Assembly (NCBI GenBank): GCA_963580455.1 | Contig: OY756957.1 | Location: 315,001 to 379,000, forward strand | Length of the DNA stretch: 64,000 nucleotides | From: Euonymus europaeus | Taxonomy: Eukaryota > Streptophyta > Magnoliopsida > Celastrales > Celastraceae | Reading direction: 5' to 3' | Shown: positions 1 through 10,197 of the stretch, in pieces | How the letters are laid out: the number at the start of each line of letters is the position of its first letter | How positions within the stretch are numbered: position 1 is the first letter of the stretch | Program-made: the position numbers and the translations under genes | The notes under the pieces: model-generated | Seen by the model: only the letters and a program-made list of their open reading frames with translations | Told to the model about the DNA's origin: nothing | The model's database searches: none

Positions 1-173
1 AAACGGTTTTATGAATATCCGTTGACTCCGAGTTCTGAATTCGGTGATTTTAAGCTTGATTTCACACTACTTTTCGAGCTCTACAATCTTGGCGTTTCGG
101 ATTTTGATTTCAGAACTTGTGGCTAGTAGGTCTCGTTTCACCTATTTAGACGCGAAATGTGGTTTCTTTACGT

Positions 174-346
174 AAACGGTTTTATGAATATCCGTTGACT
201 CCGAGTTCTGAATTCGGTGATTTTTAGCTTGATTACACACTACTTTTCGAGCTCTACAATCCTGGATTTTTGGATTTTGATTTAAGAACTCGTGGCTAGT
301 AGGTCTCGTTTCACCTATTTAGCCGCGAAATGTGGTTTCTTTACGT
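174..346. repeat. Representative 173-bp monomer with landmarks
   Basis: This monomer serves as a numbering reference, with AAACGG as position 1. GTTGAC lies at 21-26, GAATTC (EcoRI) at 37-42, GATTTTTAGCTTG near 46-58, GAGCTC (SacI) at 76-81, the variable TACAAT/TACGAT/TACGTT at 82-87, the variable TAGTAGG/TAGTTGG centred on 128, CCTAGTT/CCTATTT with its variable base at 145, and GCCGCGAAATG near 149-159. A hand count gives 67 G+C of 173 (about 39%) and 10 CpG sites. EcoRI, SacI and SnaBI sites recur in most monomers, so these enzymes should cut the array to a 173-bp ladder. The phase is arbitrary, because nothing in the array marks a true monomer start. Confidence 0.97.
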
Positions 347-719
347 AAACGGTTTTATGAATATCGGTTGACTCCGAGTTCTGAATTCGGTGATTTTTAG
401 CTTGATTTCACACTACTTTTCGAGCTCTACAATCTTGGCGTTTTGGATTTTGATTTCAGAACTTGTGGCTAGTAGGTCTCGTTTCACCTATTTAGACGCG
501 AAATGTGGTTTCTTTACGTAAACGGTTTTATGAATATCCGTTGACTCCGAGTTCTGAATTCGGTGATTTTTAGCTTGATTACACACTACTTTTCGAGCTC
601 TACAATCCTGGATTTTTGGATTTCGATTTAAGAACTCGTGGCTAGTAGGTCTCGTTTCACCTATTTAGCCGCGAAATGTGGTTTCTTTACGTAAACGGTT
701 TTATGAATATCGGTTGACT

Positions 720-736
720 CCGAGTTCTGAATTCGG
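720..736. repeat. Short hairpin-forming dyad around the EcoRI site
   Basis: CCGAGTT and AATTCGG flank a three-base loop CTG. They pair over seven positions, with one G-T pair as the only imperfection. The element recurs in most monomers, because both CTCCGAGTTCTG and GAATTCGG are well conserved. Its left arm overlaps the left arm of the longer 11-bp inverted repeat, so the two foldings exclude each other. Confidence 0.75.
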
Positions 737-811
737 TGATTTTTAGCTTGATTTCACACTACTTTTCGAGCTCTACGTTCCTGGCGTTTCGGATTTTGAT
801 TTCAGAACTCG
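721..811. repeat. 11-bp inverted repeat inside a monomer (example)
   Basis: CGAGTTCTGAA at 721-731 is the exact reverse complement of TTCAGAACTCG at 801-811, with 69 bases between the arms. The same pair sits at monomer positions 29-39 and 109-119 in most monomers. Some subtypes break one arm: TTTAAGAACTCG, CAGAACTTG, CAGAGCTCG, or GAGCTCTGAA on the left. I saw no case where a change in one arm was matched by a change in the other arm of the same monomer. The symmetry is therefore common but not kept by compensating mutation. Possible roles, such as binding a dimeric protein or forming cruciforms, are inference. Confidence 0.9.
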
Positions 812-858
812 TGGCTAGTTGGTCTCGTTTCACCTAGTTAGCCGCGAAATGTGGTTTC

Positions 859-868
859 TTTACGTAAA
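859..868. repeat. Palindrome TTTACGTAAA at the monomer junction (example)
   Basis: TTTACGTAAA is a perfect 10-bp palindrome with a SnaBI site at its centre, and it spans the conventional monomer boundary. It is present at most junctions. Variants are TTTAGGTAAA (for example near 3803, 6223 and 9855), TTTATGTAAA (near 43567 and 44432), TTTGCGTAAA (near 24381, 27148 and 27494) and TTTACGTGAA (near 12799, 18851 and 21619). These junction variants are useful tags for following block copies. The ACGT core resembles plant bZIP sites, but binding here is speculation. Confidence 0.85.
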
Positions 869-1730
869 CGGTTTTATGAATATCCGTTGACTCCGAGCTC
901 TGAATTTGGTAATTTTTAGCTTGATTTCACACTACTTTTCAAGCTCTACGATTATGGAGTTTCGGATTTTGATTTCAGAACTCGTGGCTAGTTGGTCTCG
1001 TTTGACCTAGTTAGCCGCGAAATGTGGTTTCTTTACGTAAACGGTTTTATTAATATCGGTTGACTCCGACTTCTGAATTCGGTGATTTTTAGCTTGATTT
1101 CACACTAATTTTCGAGCTCTACGAGCCTGGTGTTTCGGATTTTGATTTCAGAACTCGTGGCTAGTTGGTCTCGTTTCACCTAGTTAGCCGCGAAATGTGG
1201 TTTCTTTACGTAAACGGTTTTATGAATATCCGTTGACTCCGAGTTCTGAATTCGGTGATTTTTAGCTTGATTTCACACTACTTTTCGAGCTCTACAATCT
1301 TGGCGTTTCGGATTTTGATTTCAGAACTTGTGGCTAGTAGGTCTCGTTTCACCTATTTAGACGCGAAATGTGGTTTCTTTACGTAAACGGTTTTATGAAT
1401 ATCCGTTGACTCCGAGTTCTGAATTCGGTGATTTTTAGCTTGATTACACACTACTTTTCGAGCTCTACAATCCTGGATTTTCGGATTTCGATTTCAGAAC
1501 TCGTGGCTAGTAGGTCTCGTTTCACCTATTTAGCCGCGAAATGTGGTTTCTTTACGTAAACGGTTTTATGAATATCGGTTGACTCCGAGTTCTGAATTCG
1601 GTGATTTTTAGCTTGATTTCACACTACTTTTCGAGCTCTACGATCCTGGCATTTCTGATTTTGATTTAAGAACTCGTGGCTAGTTGGTCTCGTTTAACCT
1701 AGTTAGCCACGAAATGTGGTTTCTTTACGT

Positions 1731-1902
1731 AAACGGTTTTATGAATATCCATTGACTCCGAGTTCTGAATTCGGTGATTTTTAGCTTGATTACACACTAC
1801 TTTCGAGCTCTACAATCCTGGGTTTTCGGATTTTGATTTCAGAACTCGTGGCTAGTAGGTCTCGTTTCACCTATTTAGCCGCGAAATGTGGTTTCTTTAC
1901 GT
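1731..1902. repeat. 172-bp subtype monomer (first example)
   Basis: This monomer is one base short because CTACTTTTCGAG is reduced to CTACTTTCGAG. I count 31 monomers with a one-base loss at this spot, and 30 of them have this form. Nearly all carry GATTACAC just upstream, and most have CCATTGAC in place of CCGTTGAC, so the deletion arose in one lineage that then spread. Sites are near 5432, 7852, 11310, 13390, 13910, 17364, 20130, 22210, 23590, 26010, 28430, 32580, several between 33962 and 42612, then 47610, 47962, 48310 and 53152. A similar loss near 31021 reads CTACTTTTGAG. Confidence 0.9.
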
Positions 1903-3199
1903 AAACGGTTTTATGAATATCCGTTGACTCCGAGTTCTGAATTTGGTGATTTTTAGCTTGATTTCACACTACTTTTCGATCTCTACGTTCCTGGCCTTCT
2001 GGATTTTGATTTCAGAACTCGTGGCTAGTTGGTCTCGTTTCACCTAGTTAGCCGCGAAATGTGGTTTCTTTACGTAAACAGTTTTATGAATATCCGTTGA
2101 CTCCGAGTTCTGAATTCGGTGATTTTTAGCTTGATTTCACACTACTTTTCGAGCTCTACAATCCTGGTTTTTCAGATTTCGATTTCAGAACTCGTGGCTA
2201 GTAGGTCTTGTTTCACCTAGTTAGCCACGAAATGTGGTATCTTTACGTAAACGGTTTTATGAATATCCGTTGACTCCGAGTTCTGAATTCGGTGATCTTT
2301 TGCTTTATTTCACACAACTTTTCGAGCTCTACGATCCTGGCGTTTCGGATTTTGATTTCAGAACTCGTGGCTAGTTGGTCTCGTTTCACCTAGTTCGCCG
2401 CGAAATGTGGTTTCTTTACGTAAACGGTTTTATGAATATCCGTTGACTCCGAGCTCTGAATTTGGTAATTTTTAGCTTGATTTCACACTACTTTTCAAGC
2501 TCTACGATTATGGAGTTTCGGATTTTGATTTCAGAACTCGTGGCTAGTTGGTCTCGTTTGACCTAGTTAGCCGCGAAATGTGGTTTCTTTACGTAAACGG
2601 TTTTATTAATATCGGTTGACTCCGAGTTCTGAATTCGGTGATTTTTAGCTTGATTTCACACAAATTTTCGAGCTCTACGAGCCTGGTGTTTCGGATTTTG
2701 ATTTCAGAACTCGTGGCTAGTTGGTCACGTTTCTCCTAGTTAGCCGCGAAATGTGGTTTCTTTACGTAAACGGTTTTATGAATATCCGTTGACTCCGGGT
2801 TCTGAATTCGGTGATTTTTAGCTTGATTTCACACTACTTTTCGAGCTCTACAATCTTGGCATTTCGGATTTTGATTTCAGAACTTGTGGCTAGTAGGTCT
2901 CGTTTCACCTATTTAGCCGCGAAATCTGGTTTCTTTACGTAAACGGTTTTATGTATATCCGTTGACTCCGAGTTCTGAATTCGGTGATTTTTAGCTTGAT
3001 TTCACACTACTTTTCGAGCTCTACAATCCTGGGTTTTCGGATTTCGATTTCAGAACTCGCGGCTAGTAGGCCTCGTTTCACCTAGTTAGCCGCGAAATGT
3101 GGTTTCTTTACGTAAACGGTTTTATGAATATCCGTTGACTCCGAGTTCTGAATTCGGGTGATTTTTAGATTGATTTCACACTACTTTTCGAGCTCTACA

Positions 3200-6100
3200 A
3201 TCCTGGGTTTTTGGATTTTGATTTCAGAACTCGTGGCTAGTAGGTCTCGTTTCACCTAGTTAGCCGCGAAATGTGGTTTCTTTACGTAAACGGTTTTATG
3301 AATATCTGTTGACTCCGAGTTCTGAATTCGGTGATTTTTAGCTTGATTTCACACTACTTTTCGAGCTCTACAATCCTGGGTTTTCGGATTTCGATTTCAG
3401 AACTCGTGGCTAGTAGGCCTCGTTTCACCTAGTTAGCCGCGAAATGTGGTTTCTTTACGTAAACGGTTTTATGAATATCCGTTGACTCCGAGTTCTGAAT
3501 TCGGTGATTTTTAGCTTGATTTCACACTACTTTTCGAGCTCTACAATCCTGGATTTTCGGATTTCGATTTCAGAACTCTTGGTAGTAGGTCTCGTTTCAA
3601 CTAGTTAGCCGCGAAATGTAGTTTCTTTACGTAAACGGTTTTATGAATATCCGTTGACTCCGAGTTCTGAATTCGGTGATTTTTAGCTTGATTCCACACT
3701 ACTTTTCGAGCTCTACAATCCTGGATTTTCGGATTTCGATTTCAGAACTCGTGGTTAGTAGGTCTCGTTTCACCTAGTTGGCCGCAAAATGTGGTTTCTT
3801 TAGGTAAACGGTTTTATGAATATCCGTTGACACCGAGTTCTGAATTCGGTGATTTTTAGCTTGATTTCACACTACTTTTCGAGCTCTACGTTCCTGGCGT
3901 TTCGGATTTTGATTTCAGAACTCGTGGCTAGTTGGTCTCGTTTCACCTAGTTAGCCGCGAAATGTGGTTTCTTTACGTAAACGGTTTTATGAATATCCGT
4001 TGACTCCGAGTTCTGAATTCGGTGATTTTTAGCTTGATTTCACACTACTTTTCGAGCTCTACAATCCTGGGTTTTCGGATTTCGATTTCAGAACTCGTGG
4101 CTAGTAGGTCTCGTTTCACCTAGTTAGCCGCGAAATGTGGTTTCTTTAGGTAAACGGTTTTATGAATATCCGTTGACACCGAGTTCTGAATTCGGTGATT
4201 TTTAGCTTGATTTCACACTACTTTTCGAGCTCTACAATCCTGGATTTTTGGATTTCGATTTAAGAACTCGTGGCTAGTAGGTCTCGTTTCACCTATTTAG
4301 CCGCGAAATGTGGTTTCTTTACGTAAACGGTTTTATGAATATCGGTTGACTCCGAGTTCTGAATTCGGTGATTTTTAGCTTGATTTCACACTACTTTTCG
4401 AGCTCTACGTTCCTGGCGTTTCGGATTTTGATTTCAGAACTCGTGGCTAGTTGGTCTCGTTTCACCTAGTTAGCCGCGAAATGTGGTTTCTTTACGTAAA
4501 CGGTTTTATGAATATCCGTTGACTCCGAGCTCTGAATTTGGTAATTTTTAGCTTGATTTCACACTACTTTTCAAGCTCTACGATTATGGAGTTTCGGATT
4601 TTGATTTCAGAACTCGTGGCTAGTTGGTCTCGTTTGACCTAGTTAGCCGCGAAATGTGGTTTCTTTACGTAAACGGTTTTATTAATATCGGTTGACTCCG
4701 ACTTCTGAATTCGGTGATTTTTAGCTTGATTTCACACTAATTTTCGAGCTCTACGAGCCTGGTGTTTCGGATTTTGATTTCAGAACTCGTGGCTAGTTGG
4801 TCTCGTTTCACCTAGTTAGCCGCGAAATGTGGTTTCTTTACGTAAACGGTTTTATGAATATCCATTGACTCCGAGTTCTGAATTCGGTGATTTTTAGCTT
4901 GATTTCACACTACTTTTCGAGCTCTACAATCTTGGCGTTTCGGATTTTGATTTCAGAACTTGTGGCTAGTAGGTCTCGTTTCACCTATTTAGACGCGAAA
5001 TGTGGTTTCTTTACGTAAACGGTTTTATGAATATCCGTTGACTCCGAGTTCTGAATTCGGTGATTTTTAGCTTGATTACACACTACTTTTCGAGCTCTAC
5101 AATCCTGGATTTTCGGATTTCGATTTCAGAACTCGTGGCTAGTAGGTCTCGTTTCACCTATTTAGCCGCGAAATGTGGTTTCTTTACGTAAACGGTTTTA
5201 TGAATATCGGTTGACTCCGAGTTCTGAATTCGGTGATTTTTAGCTTGATTTCACACTACTTTTCGAGCTCTACGATCCTGGCATTTCTGATTTTGATTTA
5301 AGAACTCGTGGCTAGTTGGTCTCGTTTAACCTAGTTAGCCACGAAATGTGGTTTCTTTACGTAAACGGTTTTATGAATATCCATTGACTCCGAGTTCTGA
5401 ATTCGGTGATTTTTAGCTTGATTACACACTACTTTCGAGCTCTACAATCCTGGGTTTTTGGATTTTGATTTCAGAACTCGTGGCTAGTAGGTCTCGTTTC
5501 ACCTAGTTAGCAGCGAAATGTGGTTTCTTTACGTAAACGGTTTTATGAATATCCGTTGACTCCGAGTTCTTAATTCGGTGATTTTTTGCTTTATTTCACA
5601 CTACTTTTCGAGCTCTACAATCCTGGGTTTTTGGATTTTGATTTCAGAACTCGTGGCTAGTAGGTCTCGTTTCACCTAGTTAGCCGCGAAATGTGGTTTC
5701 TTTACGTAAACGGTTTTATGAATATCTGTTGACTCCGAGTTCTGAATTCGGTGATTTTTAGCTTGATTTCACACTACTTTTCGAGCTCTACAATCCTGGG
5801 TTTTCGGATTTCGATTTCAGAACTCGTGGCTAGTAGGCCTCGTTTCACCTAGTTAGCCGAGAAATGTGGTTTCTTTACGTAAACGGTTTTATGAATATCC
5901 GTTGACTCCGAGTTCTGAATTCGGTGATTTTTAGCTTGATTTCACACTACTTTTCGAGCTCTACAATCCTGGATTTTCGGATTTCGATTTCAGAACTCTT
6001 GGTAGTAGGTCTCGTTTCAACTAGTTAGCCGCGAAATGTAGTTTCTTTACGTAAACGGTTTTATGAATATCCGTTGACTCCGAGTTCTGAATTCGGTGAT

Positions 6101-7870
6101 TTTTAGCTTGATTCCACACTACTTTTCGAGCTCTACAATCCTGGATTTTCGGATTTCGATTTCAGAACTCGTGGCTAGTAGGTCTCGTTTCACCTAGTTA
6201 GCCGCAAAATGTGGTTTCTTTAGGTAAACGGTTTTATGAATATCCGTTGACACCGAGTTCTGAATTCGGTGATTTTTAGCTTGATTTCACACTACTTTTC
6301 GAGCTCTACGTTCCTGGCGTTTCGGATTTTGATTTCAGAACTCGTGGCTAGTTGGTCTCGTTTCACCTAGTTAGCCGCGAAATGTGGTTTCTTTACGTAA
6401 ACGGTTTTATGAATATCCGTTGACTCCGAGTTCTGAATTCGGTGATTTTTAGCTTGATTTCACACTACTTTTCGAGCTCTACAATCCTGGGTTTTCGGAT
6501 TTCGATTTCAGAACTCGTGGCTAGTAGGTCTCGTTTCACCTAGTTAGCCGCGAAATGTGGTTTCTTTAGGTAAACGGTTTTATGAATATCCGTTGACACC
6601 GAGTTCTGAATTCGGTGATTTTTAGCTTGATTTCACACTACTTTTCGAGCTCTACAATCCTGGATTTTTGGATTTCGATTTAAGAACTCGTGGCTAGTAG
6701 GTCTCGTTTCACCTATTTAGCCGCGAAATGTGGTTTCTTTACGTAAACGGTTTTATGAATATCGGTTGACTCCGAGTTCTGAATTCGGTGATTTTTAGCT
6801 TGATTTCACACTACTTTTCGAGCTCTACGTTCCTGGCGTTTCGGATTTTGATTTCAGAACTCGTGGCTAGTTGGTCTCGTTTCACCTAGTTAGCCGCGAA
6901 ATGTGGTTTCTTTACGTAAACGGTTTTATGAATATCCGTTGACTCCGAGCTCTGAATTTGGTAATTTTTAGCTTGATTTCACACTACTTTTCAAGCTCTA
7001 CGATTATGGAGTTTCGGATTTTGATTTCAGAACTCGTGGCTAGTTGGTCTCGTTTGACCTAGTTAGCCGCGAAATGTGGTTTCTTTACGTAAACGGTTTT
7101 ATTAATATCGATTGACTCCGACTTCTGAATTCGGTGATTTTTAGCTTGATTTCACACTAATTTTCGAGCTCTACGAGCCTGGTGTTTCGGATTTTGATTT
7201 CAGAACTCGTGGCTAGTTGGTCTCGTTTCACCTAGTTAGCCGCGAAATGTGGTTTCTTTACGTAAACGGTTTTATGAATATCCGTTGACTCCGAGTTCTG
7301 AATTCGGTGATTTTTAGCTTGATTTCACACTACTTTTCGAGCTCTACAATCTTGGCATTTCGGATTTTGATTTCAGAACTTGTGGCTAGTAGGTCTCGTT
7401 TCACCTATTTAGACGCGAAATGTGGTTTCTTTACGTAAACGGTTTTATGAATATCCGTTGACTCCGAGTTCTGAATTCGGTGATTTTTAGCTTGATTACA
7501 CACTACTTTTCGAGCTCTACAATCCTGGATTTTCGGATTTCGATTTCAGAACTCGTGGCTAGTAGGTCTCGTTTCACCTATTTAGCCGCGAAATGTGGTT
7601 TCTTTACGTAAACGGTTTTATGAATATCGGTTGACTCCGAGTTCTGAATTCGGTGATTTTTAGCTTGATTTCACACTACTTTTCGAGCTCTACGATCCTG
7701 GCATTTCTGATTTTGATTTAAGAACTCGTGGCTAGTTGGTCTCGTTTAACCTAGTTAGCCACGAAATGTGGTTTCTTTACGTAAACGGTTTTATGAATAT
7801 CCATTGACTCCGAGTTCTGAATTCGGTGATTTTTAGCTTGATTACACACTACTTTCGAGCTCTACAATCC
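3200..7870. repeat. Tandem 14-monomer higher-order repeat, 2420 bp
   Basis: About 3200-5450 matches 5620-7870 at an offset of 2420 bp (14 monomers minus 2 bases). Tags that recur at exactly this distance are ATATCTGTTGAC (near 3301 and 5721), CTTGGTAGTAGG (3579 and 5999), GCCGCAAAATG (3781 and 6201), TACGTTCCTGG (4409 and 6829) and TTTTATTAATATCG (4681 and 7101). The stretch 5450-5620 between the copies has different variants, including TTCTTAATTCGG with TTTTTTGCTTTATTTC. The junction monomer is therefore a hybrid. Confidence 0.85.
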
Positions 7871-10197
7871 TGGGTTTTCGGATTTTGATTTCAGAACTCG
7901 TGGCTAGTAGGTCTCGTTTCACCTATTTAGCCGCGAAATGTGGTTTCTTTACGTAAACGGTTTTATGAATATCCGTTGACTCCGAGTTCTGAATTTGGTG
8001 ATTTTTAGCTTGATTTCACACTACTTTTCGATCTCTACGTTCCTGGCCTTCTGGATTTTGATTTCAGAACTCGTGGCTAGTTGGTCTCGTTTCACCTAGT
8101 TAGCCGCGAAATGTGGTTTCTTTACGTAAACGGTTTTATGAATATCCGTTGACTCCGAGTTCTGAATTCGGTGATTTTTAGCTTGATTTCACACTACTTT
8201 TCGTGCTCTACAATCCTGGTTTTTCAGATTTCGATTTCAGAACTCGTGGCTAGTAGGTCTTGTTTCACCTAGTTAGCCACGAAATGTGGTATCTTTACGT
8301 AAACGGTTTTATGAATATCCGTTGACTCCGAGTTCTGAATTCGGTGATTTTTTGCTTTATTTCACACAACTTTTCGAGCTCTACGATCCTGGCGTTTCGG
8401 ATTTTGATTTCAGAACTCGTGGCTAGTTGGTCTCGTTTCACCTAGTTCGCCGCGAAATGTGGTTTCTTTACGTAAACGGTTTTATGAATATCCGTTGACT
8501 CCGAGCTCTGAATTTGGTAATTTTTAGCTTGATTTCACACTACTTTTCAAGCTCTACGATTATGGAGTTTCGGATTTTGATTTCAGAACTCGTGGCTAGT
8601 TCGTCTCGTTTGACCTAGTTAGCCGCGAAATGTGGTTTCTTTACGTAAACGGTTTTATTAATATCGGTTGACTCCGAGTTCTGAATTCGGTGATTTTTAG
8701 CTTGATTTCACACAAATTTTCGAGCTCTACGAGCCTGGTGTTTCGGATTTTGATTTCAGAACTCGTGGCTAGTTGGTCACGTTTCTCCTAGTTAGCCGCG
8801 AAATGTGGTTTCTTTACGTAAACGGTTTTATGAATATCCGTTGACTCCGGGTTCTGAATTCGGTGATTTTTAGCTTGATTTCACACTACTTTTCGAGCTC
8901 TACAATCTTGGCATTTCGGATTTCGATTTCAGAACTTGTGGCTAGTAGGTCTCGTTTCACCTATTTAGCCGCGAAATCTGGTTTCTTTACGTAAACGGTT
9001 TTATGAATATCCGTTGACTCCGAGTTCTGAATTCGGTGATTTTTAGCTTGATTTCACACTACTTTTCGAGCTCTACAACGCTGGGTTTTCGGATTTCGAT
9101 TTCAGAACTCGCGGCTAGTAGGCCTCGTTTCACCTAGTTAGCCGCGAAATGTGGTTTCTTTACGTAAACGGTTTTATGAATATCCGTTGACTCCGAGTTC
9201 TGAATTCGGGTGATTTTTAGATTGATTTCACACTACTTTTCGAGCTCTACAATCCTGGGTTTTTGGATTTTGATTTCAGAACTCGTGGCTAGTAGGTCTC
9301 GTTTCACCTAGTTAGCCGCGAAATGTGGTTTCTTTACGTAAACGGTTTTATGAATATCTGTTGACTCCGAGTTCTGAATTCGGTGATTTTTAGCTTGATT
9401 TCACACTACTTTTCGAGCTCTACAATCCTGGGTTTTCGGATTTCGATTTCAGAACTCGTGGCTAGTAGGCCTCGTTTCACCTAGTTAGCCGCGAAATGTG
9501 GTTTCTTTACGTAAACGGTTTTATGAATATCCGTTGACTCCGAGTTCTGAATTCGGTGATTTTTAGCTTGATTTCACACTACTTTTCGAGCTCTACAATC
9601 CTGGATTTTCGGATTTCGATTTCAGAACTCTTGGTAGTAGGTCTCGTTTCAACTAGTTAGCCGCGAAATGTAGTTTCTTTACGTAAACGGTTTTATGAAT
9701 ATCCGTTGACTCCGAGTTCTGAATTCGGTGATTTTTAGCTTGATTCCACACTACTTTTCGAGCTCTACAATCCTGGATTTTCGGATTTCGATTTCAGAAC
9801 TCGTGGCTAGTAGGTCTCGTTTCACCTAGTTAGCCGCAAAATGTGGTTTCTTTAGGTAAACGGTTTTATGAATATCCGTTGACACCGAGTTCTGAATTCG
9901 GTGATTTTTAGCTTGATTTCACACTACTTTTCGAGCTCTACGTTCCTGGCGTTTCGGATTTTGATTTCAGAACTCGTGGCTAGTTGGTATCGTTTCACCT
10001 AGTTAGCCGCGAAATGTGGTTTCTTTACGTAAACGGTTTTATGAATATCCGTTGACTCCGAGTTCTGAATTCGGTGATTTTTAGCTTGATTTCACACTAC
10101 TTTTCGAGCTCTACAATCCTGGGTTTTCGGATTTCGATTTCAGAACTCGTGGCTAGTAGGTCTCGTTTCACCTAGTTAGCCGCGAAATGTGGTTTCT
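6592..10197. repeat. Right copy of the 3.6-kb block (offset 6052 bp)
   Basis: This is the partner of about 540-4145. Its first part also belongs to the 2420-bp repeat with 3200-5450, so the two duplications overlap. The block includes two TTTTATTAATATCG monomers, one followed by GACTTCTG (7101) and one by GAGTTCTG (8657). Both have exact partners in the left copy. Confidence 0.85.

Larger units (their letters stand above)
540..4145. repeat. Left copy of a 3.6-kb block, repeated at +6052 bp
   Basis: This stretch matches about 6592-10197 at a constant offset of 6052 bp (35 monomers minus 3 bases). Shared private variants include TTTTATTAATATCG at 1049 and 7101 and again at 2605 and 8657, CTGGCCTTCTGG near 1992 and 8044, the one-base loss CTTGGTAGTAGG near 3579 and 9631, and TTTAGGTAAACGG with GACACC near 3803 and 9855. 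The match starts inside a monomer near 540 and fails near 4145/10197, where the left copy has TTTAGGTAAAC and the right copy has TTCTTAATTCGG. Confidence 0.85.
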
